Positions 40,976-50,351 of a DNA stretch of 64,000 bases are shown here, in pieces. The stretch's first letter is position 1. Every line of letters begins with the position of its first letter. The notes under the pieces were generated by a model. That model saw only the letters and a list, made by a program, of their open reading frames with translations. It was not told where the DNA came from and searched no databases. The DNA is from Luteitalea sp. TBR-22 (GTDB lineage Bacteria; Acidobacteriota; Vicinamibacteria; Vicinamibacterales; Vicinamibacteraceae), in contig NZ_AP024452.1 of the NCBI RefSeq assembly GCF_016865485.1, positions 6,346,501 to 6,410,500 of the forward strand, in the 5' to 3' direction. Made by a program: the position numbers and the translations under genes.

Positions 40976-43243
40976 TTACTGCACAGACTGCAGTGCGCGT
41001 CGTGCCTCGTCGCCCCCCACCTTGGGGTTCAGCGTCAGCGCGCGTGCCAAGGCCTCCTTGGCCTTGGCCTTGTCGCCAAGCTTGGCGTAGCTCATGCCGA
41101 GGTGATAGAGCACCTCCGGCTGGTCCGGTTGCTTCTTGAGGCTTTCCTTCAGGGGCCCCACGGCGAGCGAAGGCAATCCCTTCTTGTAGTAGACCCAGCC
41201 GATCGTGTCGTCGATACTGGAGTCATTGGGAAGGACCTGCTTGGCCGAGGTCGCCAACTGCAGGGCCATGTCGAGACTCGTACCCTGCTCCGCGTAGATG
41301 TAGGCGAGGTTGTTGGCAGCCACGGCAGCCCGCGGGTCGCTCTTGACTGCCTCCTCGTACGTCTTCATCGCCGCGTCTCGCTTGCCTTGGGTCTCGAGCA
41401 GCACACCGACCATGGTCCTGGCCCCGGTGTTCACCGGATCCCTGCTCACCAGTTGCTCCCATTCCTTACGGGCCTCTTCCAGCCGACCCTGTTTCGTGTA
41501 GAGCTGGGCCAACATGGCGTAGCCCATCTGGAAGCGCGGGTCACCCGATACCGCCCGGCGCAAGGACTCCTCGGCGCGCGGCATGTCGCCCGATGCCCGA
41601 TACGCCTCGGCGAGCAGCGCCAGAAGCGCAGTGTTGTTCCCGTCCTTGGCGATGGCGGGCTCGAGCCTGGCGATGGCCCGAGCCGGCGCCTTCTCGGCGA
41701 TGTCGAGATACGTAAGCCTCGCCATCGCCTCTGGGAAGAAGGGCGACAACTGTAGGGCTCGCTCGTAGGCTGCCCGGGCGGCCACGGCGTCGTTCTGGCT
41801 TGCATACAGCACGCCGCTCACGACCTGGACGGCTGCGCTGTTGGGAACCGCTTCCCGTAACCGCCTGACCTCGCTCCCCGCACGGGCAAGCTCCTTTGCG
41901 GCGATGAGGCCGCGAACCACCGCCAGGTTCGCGTCGAGGTTGGAGGGCGCCGAGCTCCGCGCCTCCTCGGCAAACTGCAGGGCCGCCGATTCGTTTCCGG
42001 TCGAGAAGTTGAGTCTCGCCAACTCCAACTGCGCCGCCGTTGCTCTCGGGTTGAGCGACAACACTTCGGTGTACGCCTTGATGGCGTCGGCGTTCTCGCG
42101 GCGGCGAGCGTGGATGGCGCCAAGCGTGAAGTGCGCCTCTGCCGAGCGAGGATCACTGGCCACTGCGGTCTTGGCCACTTTCAATGCCTCGTCCAGATCG
42201 TTCGCCCGTGCCAGCCAGGCGGCCTTGAGGATCAGCCCGCGAGTGTGGTTCGGCACCTTGGTGAGCAGCGAGTCGAGTCGCTTGCGTGCGTCTTCGGCGC
42301 GTCCGTCAGCCTGTTCGATGGCGGCGAGCTCGACCTCTGCATCGGCGTGAGTTGCGCGCTCGGCAGACAGACCCTTGAGCACTGTCGCCGCCTCCTGCCT
42401 GCGGCCAACCTCGAGGTAGTACTCCGCCAACTGAAACCGGGCGCCAGGGGACCTGGAAGCATCGGCAAGCACCTTGAGCGACTTCTCGGCCTCGGCGCTT
42501 CGCCCACTGGCCATGTACAGCGACGACAGCATGCGGTTGGCGAGCGGATGCAGGGGCTCGATCGCGATCGCCTCCTGCAGCGCGCTCTCCGCCTCCTTGG
42601 CGCGACCAGCGGCCCAAAGGAAGTTGGCGAGCGCCAGACGGCTGTCGACCGACCTGGGGTCAAGGGCAATCGCCTTGCGGAACGCGGTCTCCGCCTCGTT
42701 GGCTTCCCCTTGCTGCACCCGGAGAACACCGAGGTTCAGGAAGGCCTGGCTGCTGCCCGGGCTCAGCCGGATGGCCTCCGCAATCTGAGCCATGGCCCCG
42801 GCGGGGTCCCTGAGGCCGGCTTTGGCATTGGCCTGGATCAGCAGCGCGTCGATGTCCTTGGGATTCTTTGCCAGCAGGGCCGCAGCCCGTGCTTCGGCGT
42901 CGGCGAAGCGGCCCAGCAACAGCAGCACCTGCGCGGCCTTGCCCTGGGCATTGCGGTCATCGGGCAGCGAGTCGGCCGCCCGGATGTACTCCGGGAACGC
43001 CGCCGGCAGGTTGTTCAGCCGCTCGTACGCCTGGGCAAGCTTGAACCGCGCCTCGCCGAACATCGGGTCGAGCTGCACCGCGTTGGCATACTCGATGACG
43101 GCAAAGTCGTCCCGCTTCTGCGCGGCATACTGGTCGCCTTTCTGTAGGTGCGCCAGCTTTCGGCTCTCGACACTCCTGCAGGCAGTCGAGGCCAGGAGCA
43201 TCAGCCCGATGAGCGCGACTCCCGGCCAGCGTTTCTGGGGCAT
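40976..43243 (-). CDS. prsT: PrsT-like TPR lipoprotein of the exosortase operon
   Basis: A 755-residue TPR protein with signal peptide and lipobox-like STAC (MLLASTAC). About 20 tetratricopeptide repeats fill the rest. It is the last gene of the exosortase-prsK-prsR-TPR operon, 24 bases after prsR and behind AAGGAG. TPR lipoproteins of this family (PrsT) accompany exosortase systems and are thought to act in polysaccharide export or in assembly across the envelope. The known family is often longer (near 900 residues), so orthology is likely but not certain. Its paralogue is at 35077. Confidence 0.88.
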   Translation of the reverse strand: MPQKRWPGVALIGLMLLASTACRSVESRKLAHLQKGDQYAAQKRDDFAVIEYANAVQLDPMFGEARFKLAQAYERLNNLPAAFPEYIRAADSLPDDRNAQGKAAQVLLLLGRFADAEARAAALLAKNPKDIDALLIQANAKAGLRDPAGAMAQIAEAIRLSPGSSQAFLNLGVLRVQQGEANEAETAFRKAIALDPRSVDSRLALANFLWAAGRAKEAESALQEAIAIEPLHPLANRMLSSLYMASGRSAEAEKSLKVLADASRSPGARFQLAEYYLEVGRRQEAATVLKGLSAERATHADAEVELAAIEQADGRAEDARKRLDSLLTKVPNHTRGLILKAAWLARANDLDEALKVAKTAVASDPRSAEAHFTLGAIHARRRENADAIKAYTEVLSLNPRATAAQLELARLNFSTGNESAALQFAEEARSSAPSNLDANLAVVRGLIAAKELARAGSEVRRLREAVPNSAAVQVVSGVLYASQNDAVAARAAYERALQLSPFFPEAMARLTYLDIAEKAPARAIARLEPAIAKDGNNTALLALLAEAYRASGDMPRAEESLRRAVSGDPRFQMGYAMLAQLYTKQGRLEEARKEWEQLVSRDPVNTGARTMVGVLLETQGKRDAAMKTYEEAVKSDPRAAVAANNLAYIYAEQGTSLDMALQLATSAKQVLPNDSSIDDTIGWVYYKKGLPSLAVGPLKESLKKQPDQPEVLYHLGMSYAKLGDKAKAKEALARALTLNPKVGGDEARRALQSVQ

Positions 43244-43267
43244 CTCACATCACTCCTTGGTTCCGGG

Positions 43268-44623
43268 TCAGTCTCGCTGGATCGCGAGCTTGTCCATCAA
43301 CTCGTAGAACGTCGGGCGGCTGATCCCCAACTCCTGCGACGCTGCCGTGATGCTCCCGGCATGCCGACGCAGCGCGGCGGTGACCATCTCCCGCTCCACC
43401 CGCTCCCTGGCCTCGCGCAGCGACGGCGGTGGCGTGCCCTCCGAGTCGAGCAGCTCCAGGTCGCGCGCCGTCACGCGCTTGCCGTCGGCCATGATCACCG
43501 CCCGCTGGACGCGGTTCTGCAACTCGCGCACGTTCCCCGGCCACGTGTGCTGGTTCATCGCCCGCACCGCATCCGGGGCGAACGCCATCCCGTTGCGCAG
43601 GTGTTGTGTGGCGAATCGTCTCAACATCTCCGTCGCGATGAGCTCGATGTCCTCGCCGCGGTCCCGCAGCGGCGGCAGCGTCGTGATGAGCACCGCCAGG
43701 CGGAAGTACAGATCCTCACGGAACTTCCCGGCCGCCACGGCTTCCTTGAGGTTGACGTTGGTGGCGGCCACCACCCGCGCGTCGCTCTGGATCTCCTGGC
43801 GCCCGCCCACCCGCTGGAAGGTCTTCTCCTGCAGGAACCGCAGCAGCTTCACCTGCAGCGCCGGCGACAGCTCCCCGATCTCGTCGAGGAACAGCGTACC
43901 GCCCGATGCGGTCTCGATGAGGCCCTTGCGCAGGGCGTGCGCGCCCGTGAACGCGCCCTTCTCGTGTCCGAAGAGCTCGCTCTCGAGCAGGGCCTCCGGT
44001 ATGGCGCCGCAGTTGATCGCCACGAACGGCGCGTCCTTCGACTTGCCGCGCCGATGCAGCGCCCGCGCCACCATCTCCTTGCCGGTGCCGTTCTCGCCGA
44101 GGATCAGCACCGGCGCGTTGGTGCCGGCCACCTTGCGGACGAAGGAGAACACCGCCTGCATCTGCGAGCTGGCGCCGATCATCTCCTCGAACGCCTCGGA
44201 CTTCGCCTTGTCCTGCAGCAGCCTGAACTCGCGCTCGAGGGTCGCCACGTGCACGCTGCGCTTGATCACGAGGGCCAGTTCGTCCATGTCGGCCGGCTTG
44301 GTGAGGAAGTCCCACGCGCCGGCGCCGACGGCCTTCAAGGCGTTCTGCTTCTCGCCCTGCCCCGACAGGATGATGACCTTGGCCTGCCGGTCCATCACCA
44401 GCATCCCGGCGAGGGTGGCCAGGCCCTCCTCCGGCGTGTTGGGCGCCGGGGGCAGCCCGAGGTCGAGCAGCGTGACGAGCGGACGAGTGGCGTTGAACGC
44501 CGCCATCGCCGACACGCGGTCGCCGGCCTGCGCCACCTCGTAGTCGGCCGCCAGCGCCCACTTCATCTGCACCCTGATGTCCTCGTCATCGTCGACGAGC
44601 AGCAGCTTCGGCTTGTCCATCAT
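43268..44623 (-). CDS. prsR: PrsR, sigma-54-dependent response regulator of the exosortase system
   Basis: A 451-residue NtrC-class activator. The receiver has Asp54 (TLLDLGLP) and Lys109 (LTKP). The AAA+ domain has Walker A GENGTGKE (residues 176-183), the sigma-54 contact loop GAFTGA (223-228) and the Walker B LFLDEIGEL. The C-terminal Fis-type helix-turn-helix ends with TAASQELGISRPTFYELMDKL. It is the PrsR type by its PEP-CTERM-specific context. Its ATG overlaps the prsK stop (ATGA). It should drive promoters of the -24/-12 kind, and nine candidates lie in this window. Confidence 0.95.
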   Translation of the reverse strand: MMDKPKLLLVDDDEDIRVQMKWALAADYEVAQAGDRVSAMAAFNATRPLVTLLDLGLPPAPNTPEEGLATLAGMLVMDRQAKVIILSGQGEKQNALKAVGAGAWDFLTKPADMDELALVIKRSVHVATLEREFRLLQDKAKSEAFEEMIGASSQMQAVFSFVRKVAGTNAPVLILGENGTGKEMVARALHRRGKSKDAPFVAINCGAIPEALLESELFGHEKGAFTGAHALRKGLIETASGGTLFLDEIGELSPALQVKLLRFLQEKTFQRVGGRQEIQSDARVVAATNVNLKEAVAAGKFREDLYFRLAVLITTLPPLRDRGEDIELIATEMLRRFATQHLRNGMAFAPDAVRAMNQHTWPGNVRELQNRVQRAVIMADGKRVTARDLELLDSEGTPPPSLREARERVEREMVTAALRRHAGSITAASQELGISRPTFYELMDKLAIQRD

Positions 44624-46707
44624 GCATCCTGGGCCGGGAGCTGGAGGCGCACGGTGGTGCCGCGCCCTTCCTCGCTCTCGACATGTATCTGGCCACCATG
44701 GGCCTCCACGACCATCCGCGCCTGGAACATCCCGACGCCGAGGCCCTTCGATTTCGTGCTACGGAACGGCTTGAACAGCGACTCGCGCATGAACGCCTCG
44801 CTCATGCCGCAGCCGTCGTCCTGCACCGACACGCTCGCCCAGCCGTCGCTGCGGGTGGTGCGTACGCGAATCTGCCCCTGGCCCGCGACCGCGTCGCGGG
44901 CGTTCAGGACCAGGTTGGTGATCACGCTGGCAAGCTGATCCCGATCGGCATGGATAGCCCCGGCGTCGTCAAGCTCGGTGGAAAGCGACACGCCAGGCAG
45001 CGGACCGGCGCGGTCGATGGCCTCTCGCACGAGCGCGTCCACCGGGAACGTGCGGCGGGTCGTCGCCGGGTGATCGCGCAGCGCGCCGAGCCGCGCGATC
45101 ATCGTCTCGATGCGGCTGGCGGTGTTGGCGATGCCCCGCAACGCGTCGGCCCTGAACTCGGGGTCGTCGAAGTGCACGGGCAGGTTCTTGAGCATCAGGT
45201 TCAGCGACGCGGCGGCGTTCTTGAGGTCGTGCACGAAGAACGTCGACATCGTGCGGAACGCCTCGAGCTCGCGCGACTCGGCGAGCTCATCGCCGAGCCG
45301 GAGGTTCTGCAGCGCGGAGGCTACCTGATCGCCGATGCACTGGAGCAGGTCGAGCGCCTCGCGGCTGTAGGGCGCGCCGTTCACCCGGTCGGCGAGGACG
45401 ATGGCGCCCAGCGTGATCTGGCCCTCACGAAGCGGCACCACCCAGCGGTGCCCACCTTGCGGAAAGGTCGAGGGATTGGCGTGGCGCCACTCGGCGGCCC
45501 ACTCGTCGCGCAGGGCCTCGATGTCGAGGGGAGTGACCAGGCCACGCAGCGCGGTCGGCAGGCGCATCGGCGCGGCCTGCCTCGGCGTCGTCGAAGCGGC
45601 CAGCTCGAGGCGGTCGCCGGAGCCATCCACGAGCCACAACGACACCGACAGCACCTCGAACGTGGTGGACACGAGGCGGCAGGCAGCGGTGCACACGCCG
45701 GTGCGGTCGCGCGCGGTGCCGAGCGCCTGCGACAACTGGGTCCACACCTTCACCGAGTCGTGCTGGGCGCGTGCGAAATGCCTGCCGACGAACACCTGGA
45801 TGCCCTGCCTGAGGCGATCCGAGAGCAACAGCACCGCCAGGCCGGCCATGCCGATCAGCAGGACCAGCGCCTGCACCTGGAAGCTCTCCGCGCCGCCGAA
45901 GCGCCGCACCGCCTGCGCCAGCACCCCGACCACGAGCAGGTACGTGCCGACAATGAGCACGGTCAGCGAGGAGCGGAGGACGGCGCGCGAGGGGTAGATG
46001 TCGACCTCGGACAGGCCGGTGCGCAGGTAGGCGAGCGCGAGGATGGCGCAGCCGACCAGCAGGCCGCTGGCCTCGACGCCGAGCAGGTCGAGGCCGTGCG
46101 CGGAGAAGAGGATCGACTGGCTGCGCACGTAGATGCGCGCACCGAAGAGCACGGCGAGTCCGATGACCACGAGCTTCAGGCGCCAGCGGGCCGTGCCGAC
46201 GGCGGCCCGGAACGTCTGCTCGAGGTTGGTGAGCACGAGGACGCTGCCGACCAGCAGCACGGCGTTCAGCACCTGGCCGAGGGGGCCCGGCCTGAGCACC
46301 AGAATGTCACCATCCTCGCCGACGCGGAGCACGTCGAGGAGCGCGGAAGGCACGGTGAATGCCACGAGGAGCGTGAGGACGGGCAGGGCGCCGAAGAGCG
46401 CGAGCGCGTGGCGCCACCGGTGCACCGACTCGCGCCAGTCGCCGCGCGAGTACGTGAGGCTGAAGCCGAGCCACACCACGGGAATCGCGCTCTTGACGAT
46501 CACGCCGAGCCGCAGCCACTGCGCGAGCGCTTCGTCGGTGGCCGCTGTCAGGGCCAGCCCACCACAGGCGCTGTCGGCAGCGAGCAGGAGCATGCCGGTG
46601 GCGAAGCACCACGAGGCAACGGTGGGCGCCTTGCGGACCAGGCTCGCGGACGCGAGCAGCGCCGCGAGCAGGGCGGCGCCGAACGGCAGCAGGAGGATCA
46701 GGGGCAC
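44620..46707 (-). CDS. prsK: PrsK, membrane histidine kinase of the exosortase system
   Basis: A 695-residue kinase. The N-terminal third has about nine transmembrane helices, then a GAF-like sensory domain, then a dimerisation segment with FFVHDLKNAAASLNL (phospho-His near residue 490), and a HATPase domain with NLVLNARDAV, DDGCGMSEAF and GLGVGMFQARMVVEAHGG. This architecture matches PrsK, the partner of PrsR in exosortase loci. GTG start at 46707, four bases after the exosortase stop. The external signal is unknown, perhaps envelope or cell-density related. Confidence 0.94.
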   Translation of the reverse strand: MPLILLLPFGAALLAALLASASLVRKAPTVASWCFATGMLLLAADSACGGLALTAATDEALAQWLRLGVIVKSAIPVVWLGFSLTYSRGDWRESVHRWRHALALFGALPVLTLLVAFTVPSALLDVLRVGEDGDILVLRPGPLGQVLNAVLLVGSVLVLTNLEQTFRAAVGTARWRLKLVVIGLAVLFGARIYVRSQSILFSAHGLDLLGVEASGLLVGCAILALAYLRTGLSEVDIYPSRAVLRSSLTVLIVGTYLLVVGVLAQAVRRFGGAESFQVQALVLLIGMAGLAVLLLSDRLRQGIQVFVGRHFARAQHDSVKVWTQLSQALGTARDRTGVCTAACRLVSTTFEVLSVSLWLVDGSGDRLELAASTTPRQAAPMRLPTALRGLVTPLDIEALRDEWAAEWRHANPSTFPQGGHRWVVPLREGQITLGAIVLADRVNGAPYSREALDLLQCIGDQVASALQNLRLGDELAESRELEAFRTMSTFFVHDLKNAAASLNLMLKNLPVHFDDPEFRADALRGIANTASRIETMIARLGALRDHPATTRRTFPVDALVREAIDRAGPLPGVSLSTELDDAGAIHADRDQLASVITNLVLNARDAVAGQGQIRVRTTRSDGWASVSVQDDGCGMSEAFMRESLFKPFRSTKSKGLGVGMFQARMVVEAHGGQIHVESEEGRGTTVRLQLPAQDA

Positions 46708-46711
46708 GCGG

Positions 46712-47551
46712 CTATGCCGCCCGTGGCGTCGGTGCGCCCTCGCCTCGGCGCAGCCACCAGAGGAAGGCGAAGAGGGGGATCAATGACAGCGCGAAGAAGA
46801 TTGGGCCGCCGCGATGGTGGATGGCGGTGTCGAGCATGTGGGGACCGATCCTGATGCACAGCTCGCTCAGCACGAAGATGCGAAACCCGTTGCGCAGGAT
46901 GCCGAGCGGGATCACGAAGGCGACCAGGGCGATGCGCCGCCATGTGGTGCGCAGGAACATGTTGGCGGCGAGGATGCTGGTGATGAACAGGACCCAGCTC
47001 GAACGAATGCCGCTGCACTCCTGCGCGACGCGCAGGGTGATGGTAGGCAGCTCGAAGATGACGCCGCGGCGTAGGTATGGAGTGCCGAAGATACGGTAGT
47101 ACAGCTCGGTGGCATCGGTCGAACCGACAACGGATGCGCGTTCAAGCCAGTCCACGGCGCCGTCTGGCAGGGGCACCATGAAGATGAGGAACGCGAACGG
47201 GAAGGCGGCGGCGCGCATCCATGCCTGCCCCTTGAACCACGCCCCGCCAGCGGCAAGGAGGGACACGTAGGCAAGTGCGAAGAGGGCAAGGTGATCGTTG
47301 TGACTGAGCACGCGTCGTGAGGCGAGGCTGGCACCGACCGTTGCGACGCCGATAATGGCCAGTACCACCGAGCCACCGAGCCAGGCAGGGCCCGCGGGTG
47401 GCATCGTCGCTCGGCGCTCTCTGAGTAGGAACAGGCTCACCAACGGCACCAGCACGACGTGCGAGTGGAGATCGCTTGCCAGGCCATGCAGGAGAAGGCT
47501 GTAGAGCGGCAGGCAGAATGCCGACGTCAGCGCCGCGACGAACAGCGTCAC
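46712..47551 (-). CDS. exosortase, first gene of the xrt-prsK-prsR-prsT operon
   Basis: A 279-residue multi-helix membrane peptidase/transpeptidase. The catalytic residues of the family are visible: Cys179 in ECSGIRSS, Arg224 in RNGFR, and His245/246 in AIHHRGG. Exosortases recognise C-terminal PEP-CTERM-like signals and process the substrate, presumably attaching it to an unknown acceptor. The start at GTG 47551 has an excellent GGAGGGG site; a longer open frame would overlap the divergent gene. Four nearby substrates carry VPDGG rather than PEP, a variant resembling the VPDSG signal of the XrtC-type exosortases of Verrucomicrobia, so this enzyme may be of that class. Confidence 0.93.
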   Translation of the reverse strand: MTLFVAALTSAFCLPLYSLLLHGLASDLHSHVVLVPLVSLFLLRERRATMPPAGPAWLGGSVVLAIIGVATVGASLASRRVLSHNDHLALFALAYVSLLAAGGAWFKGQAWMRAAAFPFAFLIFMVPLPDGAVDWLERASVVGSTDATELYYRIFGTPYLRRGVIFELPTITLRVAQECSGIRSSWVLFITSILAANMFLRTTWRRIALVAFVIPLGILRNGFRIFVLSELCIRIGPHMLDTAIHHRGGPIFFALSLIPLFAFLWWLRRGEGAPTPRAA

Positions 47552-47578
47552 GCGCCCCTCCGACGATATGATCCGGCC

Positions 47579-48283
47579 GTGTCCGAGGAGGCTGCGACGG
47601 TGACCGGCTGGAAGCGCCACTTGCTGAAACGCGACACCCGCACGAGGACCACCTGGCTCCTTCGCGCCGGCCTGCTGCTCGCCCTCTTTGCCGCGCTGCG
47701 CGTCACGGCACCGTTATGGGTCCGGGCTATCGGAGAGAGCCTGGTGTGCTCGCCAGGCCCGAGGCAGGGCGACGCCATCCTCGTCGAGAACTTCGATCCC
47801 GAGTACCTGCTGTTCGAACGCGCCCGTGACCTCAAGCGGAGTGGCGTGGCATCGCGGGTGCTGGTGCCAGTACGGGTCGATCCGGGGACGACACGACTGA
47901 ACAGCGTGTCGACAGGCATCGCCGACGTGATGGCAAGGATATCGGCGATCGGGCCCATCGAGCTCGTGCCGATTCGCGAGGTCGAGCCCATCAGCCTGAA
48001 CGCCGCGAAGGACATCAGAAGGTATCTGGATCGAGAGCGCATCCGGTCGGTCGTGCTGGTCACGCCACTGTTTCGTAGTCGCCGTTCAGCCCTCGTGTAT
48101 GGGGCCGTCATGGCGCGATCAGGCATCACCGTGCACTGTGACGTCGACGATCAGCGAGCGAGCGTCGCCCACTGGTCCGACACATGGCATGGCGTGCAGA
48201 ATGTCTTGGAGCAGTGGGTCAAGCTTCAGTACTATCGCTTCCGAGTCATGCCGTTCCTGTGTTGCCCGGAGGACGGTCGCTGA
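47579..48283 (+). CDS. YdcF/ElyC/SanA-like membrane-anchored protein
   Basis: A 234-residue protein with an N-terminal transmembrane helix (LLRAGLLLALFAALRVT) and a soluble part with the pattern of the YdcF/DUF218 family: GDAILVENFDPEYLLFERA, VRSVVLVTPLFRSRRSALV (family VTSxFHxxRA) and WHGVQNVLEQWVKLQYY. Members affect envelope polysaccharide metabolism (ElyC, SanA) by unclear means. It is divergent from the exosortase, with 27 bases between starts. GTG 47579 is assumed; the ribosome site is weak. A link with exosortase function is plausible from position. Confidence 0.6.
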   Translation: MSEEAATVTGWKRHLLKRDTRTRTTWLLRAGLLLALFAALRVTAPLWVRAIGESLVCSPGPRQGDAILVENFDPEYLLFERARDLKRSGVASRVLVPVRVDPGTTRLNSVSTGIADVMARISAIGPIELVPIREVEPISLNAAKDIRRYLDRERIRSVVLVTPLFRSRRSALVYGAVMARSGITVHCDVDDQRASVAHWSDTWHGVQNVLEQWVKLQYYRFRVMPFLCCPEDGR

Positions 48284-48352
48284 CAGGAGCCCACACGAAT
48301 CTTGGCGGTCGGCAACAGGAGCGGCGGATGCCATGCCCTGCGCAGGAGTCTT

Positions 48353-49423
48353 ATGTCGGAGAAGTTGACGTGTGTGCTGGTCGGCTGTGGTCGCATCTCC
48401 ACCCGGCACATCGAGGTTCTCGCTGATCACCCGGGCATCCAGCTCGTCGGCGTCTGCGACAGCCGTGAAGATCGCCTCGCCAAGGCGGCGACCGCCAGCG
48501 GCGCCCCGGCGTTCACCGACTACCTGGAGATGGTGCGCACCGTCCGGCCGGACATCGTCTCGGTCCTGACTCATTCGGGAGCGCACGCGCGGGTGGCGTG
48601 CGACGTGGTGCCATACACCGGCAACGTGGTCGTCGAGAAGCCGATGGCGCTGACGCTCGATGACGCGGATCGGATGATTGACACTTGCGACCGGGCTGGC
48701 GTGGGCCTGTTCGTGGTGCAGCAAAACCGTTACAACCGGCCTGTCGTGAAGCTTCGTCAGGCACTCGACCGTGGCCGGTTCGGGAAGCTCTCGCTGGGCA
48801 CCGTGCGGGTCCGCTGGTGCCGCACACAGGAATACTACGACCTCGATGCCTGGCGCGGCACCTGGAGGGACGACGGCGGCGTGTTCGCCAACCAGGCGAG
48901 TCATCATGTCGACCTGCTGCAGTGGCTGATGGGACCTGTCGAGAGCGTGCAGGCATACACCGCCACCCGTCTGGTCGACGTCGAAGTAGAGGACGTCGGC
49001 CTCGCCATCCTCAAGTTCCGCTCTGGTGCGCTGGGGGTTGCCGAGGCCACGACGACAGCCCGCCCGCGTGATCTCGAAGGCAGCGTATCGGTCCTGGGCG
49101 AGCGAGGATCGGCGGTCATCGGTGGATTTGCGGTCAATCGCGTGGAGACGTGGAACTTCGCCGAAGCCAGCGCCGATGACGTGAACCCCGAGGAGTGGAG
49201 CCAGAATCCTCCCACGGTCTATGGATTCGGGCACATGGCGTTCTACAACGATGTCCTGGACTGCATCCGAACTCGTCGGCGAGCGATGCTCGACGGTATC
49301 GAGGGCCGAAAGTCCCTGGAACTCGTAATAGCAATATATCAAGCGGCCGCCACCCGGAAGGAGGTTCGCCTTCGATATGTTCCTGAGGGTGTGCCCTTGG
49401 GACTGGATTTGAAAGATCGCTAA
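48353..49423 (+). CDS. Gfo/Idh/MocA-family oxidoreductase
   Basis: A 356-residue NAD(P)-dependent sugar oxidoreductase. The N-terminal Rossmann motif is VLVGCGRIS, EKPMALTLDDA carries the catalytic-region Lys, and the C-terminal domain has DDGGVFANQASHHVDLLQWLMG. Members modify nucleotide sugars such as UDP-N-acetylglucosamine or UDP-glucuronate, which suits the polysaccharide locus that follows. ATG 48353 sits behind AGGAG. It is the last gene before the minus-strand glycan genes and points towards them. Confidence 0.92.
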   Translation: MSEKLTCVLVGCGRISTRHIEVLADHPGIQLVGVCDSREDRLAKAATASGAPAFTDYLEMVRTVRPDIVSVLTHSGAHARVACDVVPYTGNVVVEKPMALTLDDADRMIDTCDRAGVGLFVVQQNRYNRPVVKLRQALDRGRFGKLSLGTVRVRWCRTQEYYDLDAWRGTWRDDGGVFANQASHHVDLLQWLMGPVESVQAYTATRLVDVEVEDVGLAILKFRSGALGVAEATTTARPRDLEGSVSVLGERGSAVIGGFAVNRVETWNFAEASADDVNPEEWSQNPPTVYGFGHMAFYNDVLDCIRTRRRAMLDGIEGRKSLELVIAIYQAAATRKEVRLRYVPEGVPLGLDLKDR

Positions 49424-49427
49424 GGTT

Positions 49428-50351
49428 CTACCGAGGTGGCAGATTGATGCGTGCCGTATACATCCGCGCGGCCTCAACACGGCCTCGATAGCGTGCCCAG
49501 TGCACGCGACGCTCCAACCGCCCCCCGGCCAGTATCATGCGCTTCAGACAGCGGAACAACTGAGAGAACGACGTCTCGGCCTCTGGTGATTGCCTGTCCC
49601 ACTTGAACGACATCAGCGCCTCACTAGCCGCCAGGCCCTTGGAGATCGCGACGATATACGACGGTTCCACCCTGCGCTCGGGGATCAGGTGAGTCACTTT
49701 CAGCGACGGGAAGAGACCCATGCCCATTCCAGATTCGCAGGCAACGAAGCACATCTCCGTGTCGCCGCCACTCAGCAGCATGCCGCCCACTCGGTCCAGA
49801 ATCTGGAACGGGGCCTCTCGAAGGTGGGTGACATAGGCTTCAGCAACCTGCCTGCGAACACACAAGCCCGCTCCCCAAGGCTCCGCTGAACTGCAGCGCC
49901 TCACGTTGGTCCATGTTGCCCGTGTCACGTCGCGCAATGCGAGCGCCGACAGGAATGGCACCACATCTGGCTCAGGCTGCTTCTCGAACTCCGGGACGAT
50001 TGCGCCGCCCCACGCGCCCAACTGGGGCCACTCGGACGCGATGTCACAACACGCTTGAAGATATCCAGGATCAAGAACGTTGTCGTCATCGATGAAGAGC
50101 AACGTTTCCCCTCGGGATTCAGCTATGCCGCGGAACCGCGCGTGCGTCAAACCTAGCCTGTGCTCCGTGATTACTCGGGCTTGTGGATGCCAGCCGAGTT
50201 CCAGTCTGTCCTCTAGTGGATCACTGCTGCCGTTATCAATAACGAGTAGTTCCCACAGAGACTTCTCGAGTTCCTGCATTGATAGTGCATTCAGTACCCT
50301 GTTCAGGTACTCCATGCGCGGGTTGTGAGTACACACGATAGCGCTGATCAT
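49428..50351 (-). CDS. family 2 glycosyltransferase
   Basis: A 307-residue GT-A glycosyltransferase: MISAIVCTHNPRMEYL, LLVIDNGSSD and the metal-binding DDDN near residue 91. Its start overlaps the flippase stop by four bases (ATGA). It probably adds one sugar to the lipid-linked repeat unit of the exopolysaccharide. The C-terminal domain contains no membrane helix. The acceptor and sugar are unknown. Confidence 0.9.
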   Translation of the reverse strand: MISAIVCTHNPRMEYLNRVLNALSMQELEKSLWELLVIDNGSSDPLEDRLELGWHPQARVITEHRLGLTHARFRGIAESRGETLLFIDDDNVLDPGYLQACCDIASEWPQLGAWGGAIVPEFEKQPEPDVVPFLSALALRDVTRATWTNVRRCSSAEPWGAGLCVRRQVAEAYVTHLREAPFQILDRVGGMLLSGGDTEMCFVACESGMGMGLFPSLKVTHLIPERRVEPSYIVAISKGLAASEALMSFKWDRQSPEAETSFSQLFRCLKRMILAGGRLERRVHWARYRGRVEAARMYTARINLPPR

